A stretch of 10,955 nt of DNA, taken from assembly GCA_900543105.1 (NCBI GenBank), contig UQQA01000083.1:1-10955 (forward strand). The letters run 5' to 3'. The stretch is from an uncultured Ruminococcus sp. (GTDB lineage Bacteria > Bacillota > Clostridia > Oscillospirales > Ruminococcaceae). The notes beneath the pieces are model-generated. The model made no database searches, was not told the origin of the DNA, and saw only the letters and a list, made by a program, of their open reading frames with translations. Made by a program: the position numbers and the translations under genes. This document shows, in pieces, positions 1 to 5,881 of this stretch; the stretch's first letter is position 1; each line of letters opens with the position of its first letter.

Positions 1-7
1 TATGTGA

Positions 8-29
8 ATATATTTAATATTAAATATAT
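8..29. repeat. 22-bp AT-only perfect palindrome
   Basis: Positions 8-29 read identically on both strands and contain only A and T, centred on AATATT. The block lies about 40 bases beyond the stop codon of the minus-strand gene 69-635, and an outer pair of inverted hexamers (TATGTG at 1-6, CACATA at 40-45) flanks it. It could be a weak terminator stem for that gene, but no T-run follows it, and AT-only palindromes arise easily by chance in AT-rich spacers. Confidence 0.4.
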
Positions 30-68
30 ATCAAATAGACACATAGCTGAGTTATATTGAAAATCCGT

Positions 69-635
69 TCAGCTGTCCTTTTCCGAAGCCGCACACCTGT
101 AAACTATCGGCAAGCCCGTATTTCCGCCTATAACGACCGTATCTCCCACTTCAATTTTGTCATAGTCATTGTCATAACAGCAGACGTACTCAAAAATCCC
201 GCCGTTGATATCGACCGAGCAGAAATAATAGCTTCGTATATTGTAAAAAAGGTGCTGTTTGCGGTTGGACGAGCCGATGCAGTCGGTCTGTTCATAGGGC
301 AGAACGTGAAGCTTCTTTTTGGCATTTTCTTTCGCCCAGCGCTCCTTTTTCTCGGTCACGACAGCATAGCAGGCGGTGACGTTCTGCTTTTTCAGCTCTC
401 TTTTCAGCACCCACAAAAGCATAAGCACAAGAATACAGCATGCGGGGAGCGTTTCTCTGCTGTATAACAGAGAATATACCGCACCTGCGCCGAAAATTGC
501 GATAAGCACGATGTTTTCCGCAAGGCTTTCCCTGCATCGGGTCTTTTTGTTTATCATTTTTATATCCTCATCGCAGACCTGCGAAGTGTTCTTCAGATAT
601 TCGTTTTCAATGTCGGAGCAATTGAGCTGTCGCAT
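69..635 (-). CDS. Hypothetical two-TM membrane protein, Cys-rich
   Basis: I do not recognise this 188-residue protein. From the chosen start it has a polar N-terminus of about 38 residues, two hydrophobic segments (about 41-58 and 63-77), a basic stretch rich in Lys/Glu/Arg (about 79-108), and a soluble C-terminal region of about 80 residues. That region looks beta-rich and ends with an EVGDTVVIGG turn (162-171), as in small OB-like or NfeD-like beta barrels; this resemblance is only suggestive. Eleven cysteines are present, two as adjacent pairs (66-67, 152-153), so a cytosolic or reduced C-terminal domain is likelier than an exported one. An in-frame TTG at 644 lies one base after the AGAAAGG ribosome binding site, too close to use. 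The ATG at 635 sits about 10 bases from it and is preferred. The gene has its own strong promoter and appears monocistronic. Confidence 0.7.
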   Translation of the reverse strand: MRQLNCSDIENEYLKNTSQVCDEDIKMINKKTRCRESLAENIVLIAIFGAGAVYSLLYSRETLPACCILVLMLLWVLKRELKKQNVTACYAVVTEKKERWAKENAKKKLHVLPYEQTDCIGSSNRKQHLFYNIRSYYFCSVDINGGIFEYVCCYDNDYDKIEVGDTVVIGGNTGLPIVYRCAASEKDS

Positions 636-679
636 AGCCGTCAAGCCTTTCTGTCGATTATATTCATAGCTTTTATCCC

Positions 680-708
680 ATTATAAACCAAGAAATGCAC
701 TTCGTCAA
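680..708 (-). promoter_or_regulatory. Sigma-A promoter of the two-TM protein gene
   Basis: On the minus strand, TTGACG (703-708) is followed after exactly 17 bases by TATAAT (680-685). Transcription should start near 672, leaving a leader of about 35 bases before the ATG at 635. The match to the housekeeping consensus is nearly perfect, so expression is expected to be substantial. The -35 box lies only eight bases from the heptamer repeat at 716-750. Confidence 0.8.
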
Positions 709-715
709 GGGGATT

Positions 716-750
716 TTAATGCGTAATGCGTAATTCGTAATGCGTAATTA
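716..750. repeat. Heptamer (GCGTAAT-type) repeat, copy 1
   Basis: The block starts TTAAT and continues as four tandem heptamers: GCGTAAT, GCGTAAT, TCGTAAT, GCGTAAT, then TA. The same 35 bases occur without a mismatch at 9436-9470, and similarity continues for ten more bases (751-760 against 9471-9480) with two differences. It sits directly upstream of the promoter of the 69-635 gene. Short heptameric intergenic repeats of this sort are a known class of dispersed repeats in several bacterial groups. Confidence 0.85.
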
Positions 751-959
751 TATTGTTCCGAAAATTCACGGGCAAAGCCGTAATTTTGTATTGCGACGGG
801 AGAATTGTTTCGTATATTTTGATGCACATTAAGAACCCGTCTTCACAAGCATATGCGCACGTCTTTTCGGCAAATTTTGCCGCAGACTGCGTTAAAAATC
901 CTTGCCTTGTCTGCAACAAAATTATGCTCGAAAATCCGCACACATTTCTTATGAAGACA

Positions 960-1016
960 GGTTCTAAAAAAGAACCTTGTTTTCTCCGGATAAAACCATT
1001 GAAAACAGGGTTCTTT
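960..1016 (-). terminator. Long stem-loop, terminator-like on the minus strand
   Basis: Positions 969-984 and 1001-1016 form a 16-bp stem with one mismatch (a possible wobble) around a 16-base loop. Read on the minus strand, the second arm ends TTCTTTTTT, which resembles an intrinsic terminator. A second, mutually exclusive hairpin, GGTTCT (960-965) with AGAACC (971-976), overlaps one arm. The site could stop minus-strand transcription coming from the importer operon or the RNA candidate at 1260-1480, more than 200 bases upstream of it. Confidence 0.45.
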
Positions 1017-1171
1017 AGTTTTGGTAAGAAAAAATGCCTAAAATACGGGGTCTTAATGCGAATTCCATATCTGACCATTTCGGCATAACCATTCATATTA
1101 CGTTGAAGTGAAAATTCACTTACTTCGTTCGTGTATTTTGCTTCAAGGATAGATTTTGGAAAAACAGAATA

Positions 1172-1245
1172 GCGCAATTCACATTTTATAGATTTACGGA
1201 ACTGATTTCTCACGTTCTGTTTAACTTTTTAAATGTGAATTGCGC
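1172..1245. repeat. 15-bp perfect inverted repeat, 44-base spacer
   Basis: GCGCAATTCACATTT (1172-1186) is exactly inverted at 1231-1245, with a 44-base AT-rich spacer that encodes nothing recognisable. The length of the perfect match makes chance unlikely. It may be the terminal repeats of a very small mobile element remnant, or a stem at the 3' end of a minus-strand transcript; T-runs flank it on both sides (TTTTT at 1226-1230 and CTTTT after 1245). Confidence 0.6.
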
Positions 1246-1259
1246 CTTTTGATTTGATA

Positions 1260-1480
1260 CTGATTACACTATCGCAACAGAACTTTTAGCTGTAGTTTTA
1301 GGTATTTCGCTTCTGCGGAAGCGGCAATGGGGCTACTCGCCCGGTGAACTCTCCTCTGCGCATCTATTAACGGTACCGAGTAGTAGGGTAACAGCTCGAC
1401 ATAAAGTGTATACGAACTTCCTGCAGGGGTTCCCTGCCCCCGCAAGCTGTGCTTAGCTTGACCGGCATTTGGCTTCACTA
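1260..1480 (-). ncRNA. Candidate structured RNA (HEARO/omega-RNA-like?)
   Basis: This block is clearly GC-richer than its flanks and holds several perfect short stems: 1443-1448 with 1455-1460; GCAGGG/CCCTGC around a triloop (1423-1437); a 7-bp long-range stem 1333-1339 with 1377-1383; and CGCTTC/GAAGCG around a tetraloop (1308-1323). A 69-codon open frame spans 1269-1478 on the minus strand, but its product is unlike a normal protein and it has no good ribosome binding site, so I treat it as fortuitous. I recall near-identical short hypothetical proteins from related gut Firmicutes, which would fit a dispersed, nucleotide-conserved element; I cannot verify this here. The strand is inferred from that frame and from the compact stem near its 3' end. 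An isolated IscB-associated omega RNA (HEARO) is one candidate family, but no iscB gene is present. Boundaries are approximate. Confidence 0.45.
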
Positions 1481-1497
1481 TTTTGGGGAATATTTGT

Positions 1498-2253
1498 TTA
1501 TTCCCACTTTTTCAATGTCTTTTGCATATAAGACCTTATATCAAAGCCGTAGATCTCATTCAGCTTTTCCGAACGGCATACATTCTCCGACGAATCGAGT
1601 ATTTCCGTCCTGCCCTCGTTCATCACCATTATCCTGTCCGAAAGCTCGGCGGCAAGGTTGAGGTCATGGAAAACACCTACAACGCTTTTTCCGTCTGCCG
1701 CCCAGGCTTTGAGCATTTCGATAAGCTCTATCTGACGTTTCAGGTCGAGGTGGTTCGCAGGCTCGTCAAGGAAGATTATCTTCGGTTCTTGCGCGAATGC
1801 TCTTGCAAGAAGAACTCGCTGGAGCTGACCGCCCGAAAGTTCGGTTATAACGCTGTCTGCGATGGGGAGAGTATCTGTTTTTTTCATATACTCCTCTGCG
1901 GCGGCTTCATCGGCTTTATCCGAGCCGAAGCCTTTGCTTTTTGCGTATCTTCCGAGTGCTACAGTTTCACGGACGGTAAAATCGCTGTACTCGCCGCCTG
2001 CGCCCGTCTGCGAAAGAAGTGCGGCATTCGCCGAAAGTTCCTCACGGGACATTGAGCGTATCTCTTTTCCGCCGATGAGCGCACTGCCTGACTTATAGGG
2101 GATAATTCCGCACAAAGCACGCAGGAGCGTCGTTTTTCCACAGCCGTTCGGCCCCGTTATTGAAAGTATCTCTCCGTCTTTTACTGAAAAGCTCACATTT
2201 TTTACAATAGTATCATTTCCATATCCGCAGGAAAGTTCTTTTACTTCGAGCAT
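1498..2253 (-). CDS. ABC importer ATPase, BtuD/FecE type
   Basis: This 251-residue cytoplasmic ATPase drives uptake through the adjacent FecCD-type permease. All nucleotide-binding motifs are intact and in order: Walker A GPNGCGKT (34-41), Q-loop Gln82, signature LSGGQ (139-143), Walker B IIFLDEP with catalytic Glu164, and switch His196 in the FHDLNLA motif that is typical of the iron-siderophore/B12 ATPases (FecE, FhuC, BtuD). The length is usual for the family. It is the last gene of the three-gene operon. Its ribosome binding site AGGAG lies inside the last codons of the permease gene, only four bases separate that stop from this ATG, and translational coupling is therefore likely. The stop at 1498-1500 is followed about 20 bases later by the structured-RNA candidate. 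Substrate specificity cannot be read from the ATPase. Confidence 0.95.
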   Translation of the reverse strand: MLEVKELSCGYGNDTIVKNVSFSVKDGEILSITGPNGCGKTTLLRALCGIIPYKSGSALIGGKEIRSMSREELSANAALLSQTGAGGEYSDFTVRETVALGRYAKSKGFGSDKADEAAAEEYMKKTDTLPIADSVITELSGGQLQRVLLARAFAQEPKIIFLDEPANHLDLKRQIELIEMLKAWAADGKSVVGVFHDLNLAAELSDRIMVMNEGRTEILDSSENVCRSEKLNEIYGFDIRSYMQKTLKKWE

Positions 2254-2257
2254 AGCT

Positions 2258-3277
2258 TCACTTTCTCCTTTTAAAGAAAACCGCTGCGAAAAACGGCGCG
2301 CCGATAAGCGAGGTTATGACCCCGACAGGAAGCTCGTTCGGGACTGCGAGCGTTCTCGCCGCAACATCGCATACCGTCATAAACGCACCGCCGACAAGTG
2401 CTGTCATCGGCAGGAGGAGCTTATGCTTCGGACCGAAGATTTTCCTTGTGATATGCGGCGCGATAAGGTCAACAAAGCCGATAACTCCTGCGAAAGCGAC
2501 AGCCGTTCCCGAAAGCACGGACGCAAGCACGAGCAGTATCGTCTTTGCGGCAGAGGTGTTCACGCCTATCGACATCGCCTGCTCATCGCCGAACGTCAGC
2601 AGGTCGAGCTGCTTTGAGTTAATCATAAATACGGTGAAGCATACCGCAAAAACTGCGAGCAGAAACGCCGAATATCCGAAGCCTCTTCCTGCAAAGCTGC
2701 CGTTCTGCCACTTGATGAGCTGGCGGTATCTTTCGTCCGAAAATGTCGCCATAAGGCTTACCCAAGCACTTATGAAAAGCGAAAGCACCATTCCCGTGAG
2801 GACTACCGTGCTGCTTTGCAGGCTTCGGTCGAGCCGTCGTGCAAAAGCTACCATTATAAACATCGTTGCAACTGCAAATATCGCACCGCCTGCTGCTGTC
2901 GAGTAGCTGCCGAAAAGCGAAAAACCCGTGACAATGACAAGGCTCGCACCGAGTGATGCGCCGCTTGAAGTTCCGAGCGTGAAAGGGGAGGCGAGGGGAT
3001 TGCGGAGAACCGACTGGACAGCTGCACCGCTGACGGAAAAAGCCGCCCCGACAATAAAGCTGAGAACCACTCTCGGAAGTCTTATCCCTGCGATTATGCT
3101 CACTTCGCCCTCGGTGACATCGCTCGGGAGCGGAACGCCGAAGAACGCATTTTTTATTGCCGCAAAAATATGAAGCGGTGATACCGTGACACTTCCCACG
3201 CATATTCCAATGACGAGGGAAGCGAATGCACAGAGTATCACCGCCGTTATTTTTGCTGTTAAGTTAAGGCGCTTCAC
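2258..3277 (-). CDS. ABC importer permease, BtuC/FecCD family
   Basis: A 339-residue polytopic membrane protein with about ten hydrophobic segments, the usual size and topology of FecCD/BtuC permeases, which form a homodimeric channel for corrinoids, ferric siderophores or heme. The family signature is clear: SGAAVQSVLRNPLASP (83-98) followed by LGTSSGASLGA. The late GFVDLIAPHITR stretch matches the cytoplasmic coupling region that contacts the ATPase, and the C-terminal LPVGVITSLIGAPFF motif is also characteristic. The start is a GTG at 3277, six bases after the stop of the binding-protein gene. The only Shine-Dalgarno-like bases (GCAGG) abut the start, so initiation probably depends on coupling to the upstream gene. 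No in-frame Met lies in the first transmembrane segment, which supports the GTG. Confidence 0.95.
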   Translation of the reverse strand: MKRLNLTAKITAVILCAFASLVIGICVGSVTVSPLHIFAAIKNAFFGVPLPSDVTEGEVSIIAGIRLPRVVLSFIVGAAFSVSGAAVQSVLRNPLASPFTLGTSSGASLGASLVIVTGFSLFGSYSTAAGGAIFAVATMFIMVAFARRLDRSLQSSTVVLTGMVLSLFISAWVSLMATFSDERYRQLIKWQNGSFAGRGFGYSAFLLAVFAVCFTVFMINSKQLDLLTFGDEQAMSIGVNTSAAKTILLVLASVLSGTAVAFAGVIGFVDLIAPHITRKIFGPKHKLLLPMTALVGGAFMTVCDVAARTLAVPNELPVGVITSLIGAPFFAAVFFKRRK

Positions 3278-3283
3278 CCTGCG

Positions 3284-4348
3284 TTAAGCTGCAAGGTCAG
3301 CTGCGGAACTGCAGGCTGTAACGTTTGCATTTTCGCCGTAAACGTCGGGATAAATTGCAGATGCAATCTCGTTGATGCCGTCAACAACGTGCTGAGATGC
3401 ACGGCTCGTTTCGTTTGCACCTACCTGATAAACCTCGCCGTTCTTTACAGCTGTGAGAACGTCCCAACCCTCTCTTGCTGTGATCTCGTTGAAGTCGTAG
3501 CCGTCATAAGCAACGCTTGTGAGGATAACATCGGGGTTGCCAGCGATAACTGTTTCATCGGAGTTGGAGATCCAGCCCTCTTCGCCGCCGTAGATATTCT
3601 CTGCGCCGACAAGTTCGATGATCTCGTTGAGGAATGTGCCGCTGCCTGTTGTGTAAAGGTAAGGAGCTGCGCTTATTTCAAAGTAAACGGACTTCTTTTC
3701 GGTGATGTTTGCAGCCTTTGCGGAAATATCGCTGATGCAGCTGTCGATAGTGCCGATGAGTTCATCGCCCTTGTCGGAAGTGCGTGTGTAAGCTGCGAGA
3801 AAAGCGATGTCGTCCTTGATGCCGTCAAGAGAAACAGCGGACGGAATGTAAACAACGTTTGTGCCTGCTGCTTTAAGTTCAGCATAAGGGTCGGTGTCGC
3901 CGTTGTCGGAAATGCCGTTGATGATGATAACATCGGGAGCAAGGGCAACGAGTTCTTCTGTGTTGAGGTTGTAGAAATCAAGTGTGCATACAGCAGGATC
4001 AATGCCCTCAACGTCAGCGGAATACTTGTCTGCCGCGATGATCTTGTCAGCAAGTCCAAGTCCTGCGAGAATTTCCGTTACGGACGGAGCTGCGGAAATG
4101 ATAGTGTTGATCTCTGCGGGAACTTCAACGAGGTTGCCCTCGCGGTCGATAACGCTGTCAGCATCGGCAGCTTCGGCTGTTGTTTCTTCTGTTTCAACTT
4201 CTGTTTCGTTTACAACGGTTTCAGCCTCTGTGATCTCGGAGGTCGTGATCTCTCCACCGTCTGGGGTGGAGTTCGCATTTCCGCAGGCTGTCATCGAAAC
4301 GGCAAGAATACCTGCAATTGTGAGGGATAAGAGCTTTGACTTTTTCAT
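3284..4348 (-). CDS. ABC importer binding lipoprotein, BtuF/FhuD type
   Basis: A 354-residue extracytoplasmic solute-binding protein, first gene of the importer operon. The N-terminus is a lipoprotein signal: MKKSK, a hydrophobic core, and lipobox SMTAC with acylated Cys22, so it is tethered to the outer face of the membrane. Residues 28-65 form an acidic Thr/Glu-rich linker without fold. The periplasmic-binding-protein-2 domain (PF01497) runs from about 67 to 335. Its opening (IISAAPSVTEILAGLG), the ALAPDVII pattern in the first lobe and the GxGTFLNEIIELVGAENIY segment at the start of the second lobe match BtuF-like proteins more than classical siderophore binders. That is a family impression, not proof of corrinoid binding. 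The ribosome binding site AAGGAAGG lies a good distance before the ATG. Transcription starts from a strong promoter about 70 bases upstream, and no cobalamin riboswitch precedes it. Confidence 0.93.
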   Translation of the reverse strand: MKKSKLLSLTIAGILAVSMTACGNANSTPDGGEITTSEITEAETVVNETEVETEETTAEAADADSVIDREGNLVEVPAEINTIISAAPSVTEILAGLGLADKIIAADKYSADVEGIDPAVCTLDFYNLNTEELVALAPDVIIINGISDNGDTDPYAELKAAGTNVVYIPSAVSLDGIKDDIAFLAAYTRTSDKGDELIGTIDSCISDISAKAANITEKKSVYFEISAAPYLYTTGSGTFLNEIIELVGAENIYGGEEGWISNSDETVIAGNPDVILTSVAYDGYDFNEITAREGWDVLTAVKNGEVYQVGANETSRASQHVVDGINEIASAIYPDVYGENANVTACSSAADLAA

Positions 4349-4368
4349 TTAGAACTTCCTTCCTTGGT

Positions 4369-4390
4369 AAGCACAGCTTAAAATGTGCTT
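4369..4390 (-). promoter_or_regulatory. 5' leader hairpin of the importer operon
   Basis: AAGCACA (4369-4375) and TGTGCTT (4384-4390) pair as a 7-bp stem around an 8-base loop in the untranslated leader, ending just upstream of the AAGGAAGG ribosome binding site. It could stabilise the mRNA, affect access to the ribosome, or be a protein-binding dyad in DNA. There is no room for a large riboswitch aptamer between start site and ATG. Confidence 0.45.
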
Positions 4391-4410
4391 ATATCGTAAA
4401 TATTGATTTT

Positions 4411-4450
4411 TTAACGTTAAGAGTATAGCACCGTTTCGCGGCTTTGTCAA
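4411..4450 (-). promoter_or_regulatory. Importer operon promoter with start-site palindrome
   Basis: On the minus strand, TTGACA (4445-4450) is separated by 17 bases from TATACT (4422-4427), nearly the perfect sigma-A promoter. Immediately downstream, TTAACGTTAA (4411-4420) is a perfect 10-bp palindrome covering the predicted start of transcription. A repressor bound there would block initiation, so it is a reasonable operator for metal- or cofactor-dependent control. It does not match the classical 19-bp Fur box. Confidence 0.75.
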
Positions 4451-4531
4451 TAAAATACAGAACGAATTAAGCAAAATTTAAGATTTTTAAGAAATTTTAG
4501 TGCTTTGGGGGTTTTATTTTGTAAAAAAGTA

Positions 4532-4540
4532 TGCTATAAT
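4532..4540 (+). promoter_or_regulatory. Extended -10 promoter of the acyltransferase operon
   Basis: TGCTATAAT (4532-4540) is a perfect extended -10 element (TGN plus TATAAT). The -35 region at about 4512-4517 is only TTTTAT, which the extended -10 can compensate for. Transcription should begin near 4547, giving a leader of about 50 bases. It diverges from the importer promoter at 4422-4450, with the two -35 regions about 60 bases apart. Confidence 0.7.
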
Positions 4541-4599
4541 ATTTTTATCTGTTTATAAAGTTATAAAGGAATGCGAATTTTTGAAAGGACGAACCGCAG

Positions 4600-5862
4600 A
4601 TGTCACGAACCAATAAGAAATTTTCCGCCTTTTCCGTTGCGGAGATAATATTGATAATACTTTTCATTGCCGTTATCGCAGCAATGATATTCATAGGCGT
4701 TGTTTTTCACAAGGACAACACCGCCACAAGTGTTTTCGGCTACTGCTTTTACCGAACAAAAGCCGTGAATATGGAAACGAGCATACCGCAGGGAACGATA
4801 ATCGTTGCTAAGGAGTCGGAGAACGATTCCATCGAAGCAGGCAGCGTTATCCTCTGTAAGATCGGCGAATATACTGTCCTGACACGTGTTACCGAAGTGC
4901 AGGACGATGCATACATAGTTAAATTTGACGTTGCACCCGATAACGAAACCTTCCGCGTGGAAAAATCCGCCGTTATCGCAAAGGCTGTGTGGCAGCTCGA
5001 AGCGTTCGGAAAGTTCATCGACTTCGCCACAAGCACGGTCGGAATAATCATCGTGCTTATCATTCCGCTTACTATTATAATAGCAGTTCAGGTAGTCCGC
5101 ATAAACAGGCTCAAAGCGCTTGAACGTGAAGCCTCTTCACTCGATGATATCGATGATGTTATAAATTCGCGCAGAAAGGAAGAAGCTCCTGCCGTAACCA
5201 TTACAAAACCGAAGTTTGAAGATGAAGCGCCCGAACCCCGCCGTCCGGAAAGAAGCGAGGGATCTCCGCTCGTTGTAAGACGTCCGAGAAGCCGTGATTT
5301 CGATTTTGATGAGGACGATCTGCGCCCGAAGTCGCGCCTTACCGTTGACAGCAACGGCAGAGCCGATTTCGTTGCCGAAGAAAAAGAACCCGTCCGTATC
5401 CCCGAAAACGAAACGCCGAATGAACGCCTTGAACGCATCAGCGGCATTGCAAAGCACACATCTCCCGTCAGCGCATCTGCGAAAGCTTCATCGGGCAGCG
5501 AACCTGCTTATGCCGCCGCTCCCACAAGGATAACCGCAGATGCAGTGCGCAGCTCCGAGGGCGAACGTGTTGTTTTCACTCCTCACGTCAGCAATGTTAT
5601 CCCCGACAGCCTTGCAAATATTCAGGAAGAAGCTGCCGCAAAATCGGGATTTGACGAAAGCGTGAAAAATTACTTCGAGAAAAACGACAAGCCGACCTTT
5701 CCCGCAGAGGAAAAGCCTGCTGCCGAAGCTGTTTCCACTATCCCCGAAAACGCAGTAGTTCCGAAAGAAAATATCGCTCCCGTAAGAAAGAAAAAGAGCA
5801 GCAAAACGCTCGAAGAGCTTATGAGCATCATTGATGCCGAGGAAACAAAGCTGAAAAAATAA
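4600..5862 (+). CDS. SipW-like signal peptidase homologue, probably inactive
   Basis: A 420-residue membrane protein. TM1 lies at about 13-35, an extracytoplasmic domain at 36-140, TM2 at about 146-168, and then a charged, Pro/Glu/Lys-rich cytoplasmic tail of 250 residues ends in a predicted helix (TLEELMSIIDAEE). The first 170 residues follow the plan of SipW/ER-type signal peptidase I: FGY before the active site, SIPQGTIIVAK, EAGSVILCK for the EGDVI step, VLTRVTEV for the VTHRIVEV step, an Asp/Asn-rich turn (110-115), and a final TM opening TVGIIIVLIIPL. The catalytic Ser of the SGSMEP motif is replaced by Asn57 (AVNMET), and the His of the THR motif falls on Thr95 (VLTR). Both catalytic residues therefore seem lost, by hand alignment from memory. 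GAAAGGA lies ten bases before the ATG. It heads the operon with the MBOAT gene 19 bases downstream. A scaffold or substrate-binding role is inferred; no activity should be assigned. Confidence 0.8.
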   Translation: MSRTNKKFSAFSVAEIILIILFIAVIAAMIFIGVVFHKDNTATSVFGYCFYRTKAVNMETSIPQGTIIVAKESENDSIEAGSVILCKIGEYTVLTRVTEVQDDAYIVKFDVAPDNETFRVEKSAVIAKAVWQLEAFGKFIDFATSTVGIIIVLIIPLTIIIAVQVVRINRLKALEREASSLDDIDDVINSRRKEEAPAVTITKPKFEDEAPEPRRPERSEGSPLVVRRPRSRDFDFDEDDLRPKSRLTVDSNGRADFVAEEKEPVRIPENETPNERLERISGIAKHTSPVSASAKASSGSEPAYAAAPTRITADAVRSSEGERVVFTPHVSNVIPDSLANIQEEAAAKSGFDESVKNYFEKNDKPTFPAEEKPAAEAVSTIPENAVVPKENIAPVRKKKSSKTLEELMSIIDAEETKLKK

Positions 5863-5881
5863 CTGGGAGCATTGGATAGAA

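Larger units (their letters stand above)
751..1259. other. Intergenic region without convincing genes
   Basis: About 500 bases separate the heptamer repeat from the structured-RNA candidate. Open frames exist on both strands (about 753-1088 plus, 716-1213 minus), but neither has a ribosome binding site, both carry a low-complexity, unprotein-like composition, and the minus frame runs into the heptamer repeat. The region contains a long imperfect stem (969-1016), a short hairpin AGTGAA/TTCACT (1107-1120), and a 15-bp perfect inverted repeat (1172-1245). It may be the remnant of a mobile or repetitive element. Confidence 0.5.

Noticed and set aside
716..750. CRISPR or origin iteron reading of the heptamer array
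   Set aside because: There are only four 7-base units in direct contact with no spacers, no cas genes, no replication initiator gene, and a second identical copy 8.7 kb away at a gene end.
716..1213. A 165-codon minus-strand open frame and its 111-codon plus-strand counterpart (753-1088)
   Set aside because: Both lack ribosome binding sites and recognisable domains. The minus frame's end is translated heptamer repeat, and the plus frame would start at a TTG beside the repeat.
1269..1478. A 69-codon minus-strand open frame as a protein gene
   Set aside because: No credible ribosome binding site is seen, no domain is recognisable, and the frame coincides with a run of strong hairpins. A structured RNA explains it better.
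3389..4330. A 313-codon plus-strand open frame
   Set aside because: It is the antisense shadow of the binding lipoprotein gene, which has an intact signal, domain and promoter; the antisense product is abnormally Cys/Val/Asn-rich and lacks a ribosome binding site.
4349..4430. Cobalamin riboswitch upstream of the importer operon
   Set aside because: The leader is only about 70 bases long and lacks room for the aptamer and any B12-box-like sequence.
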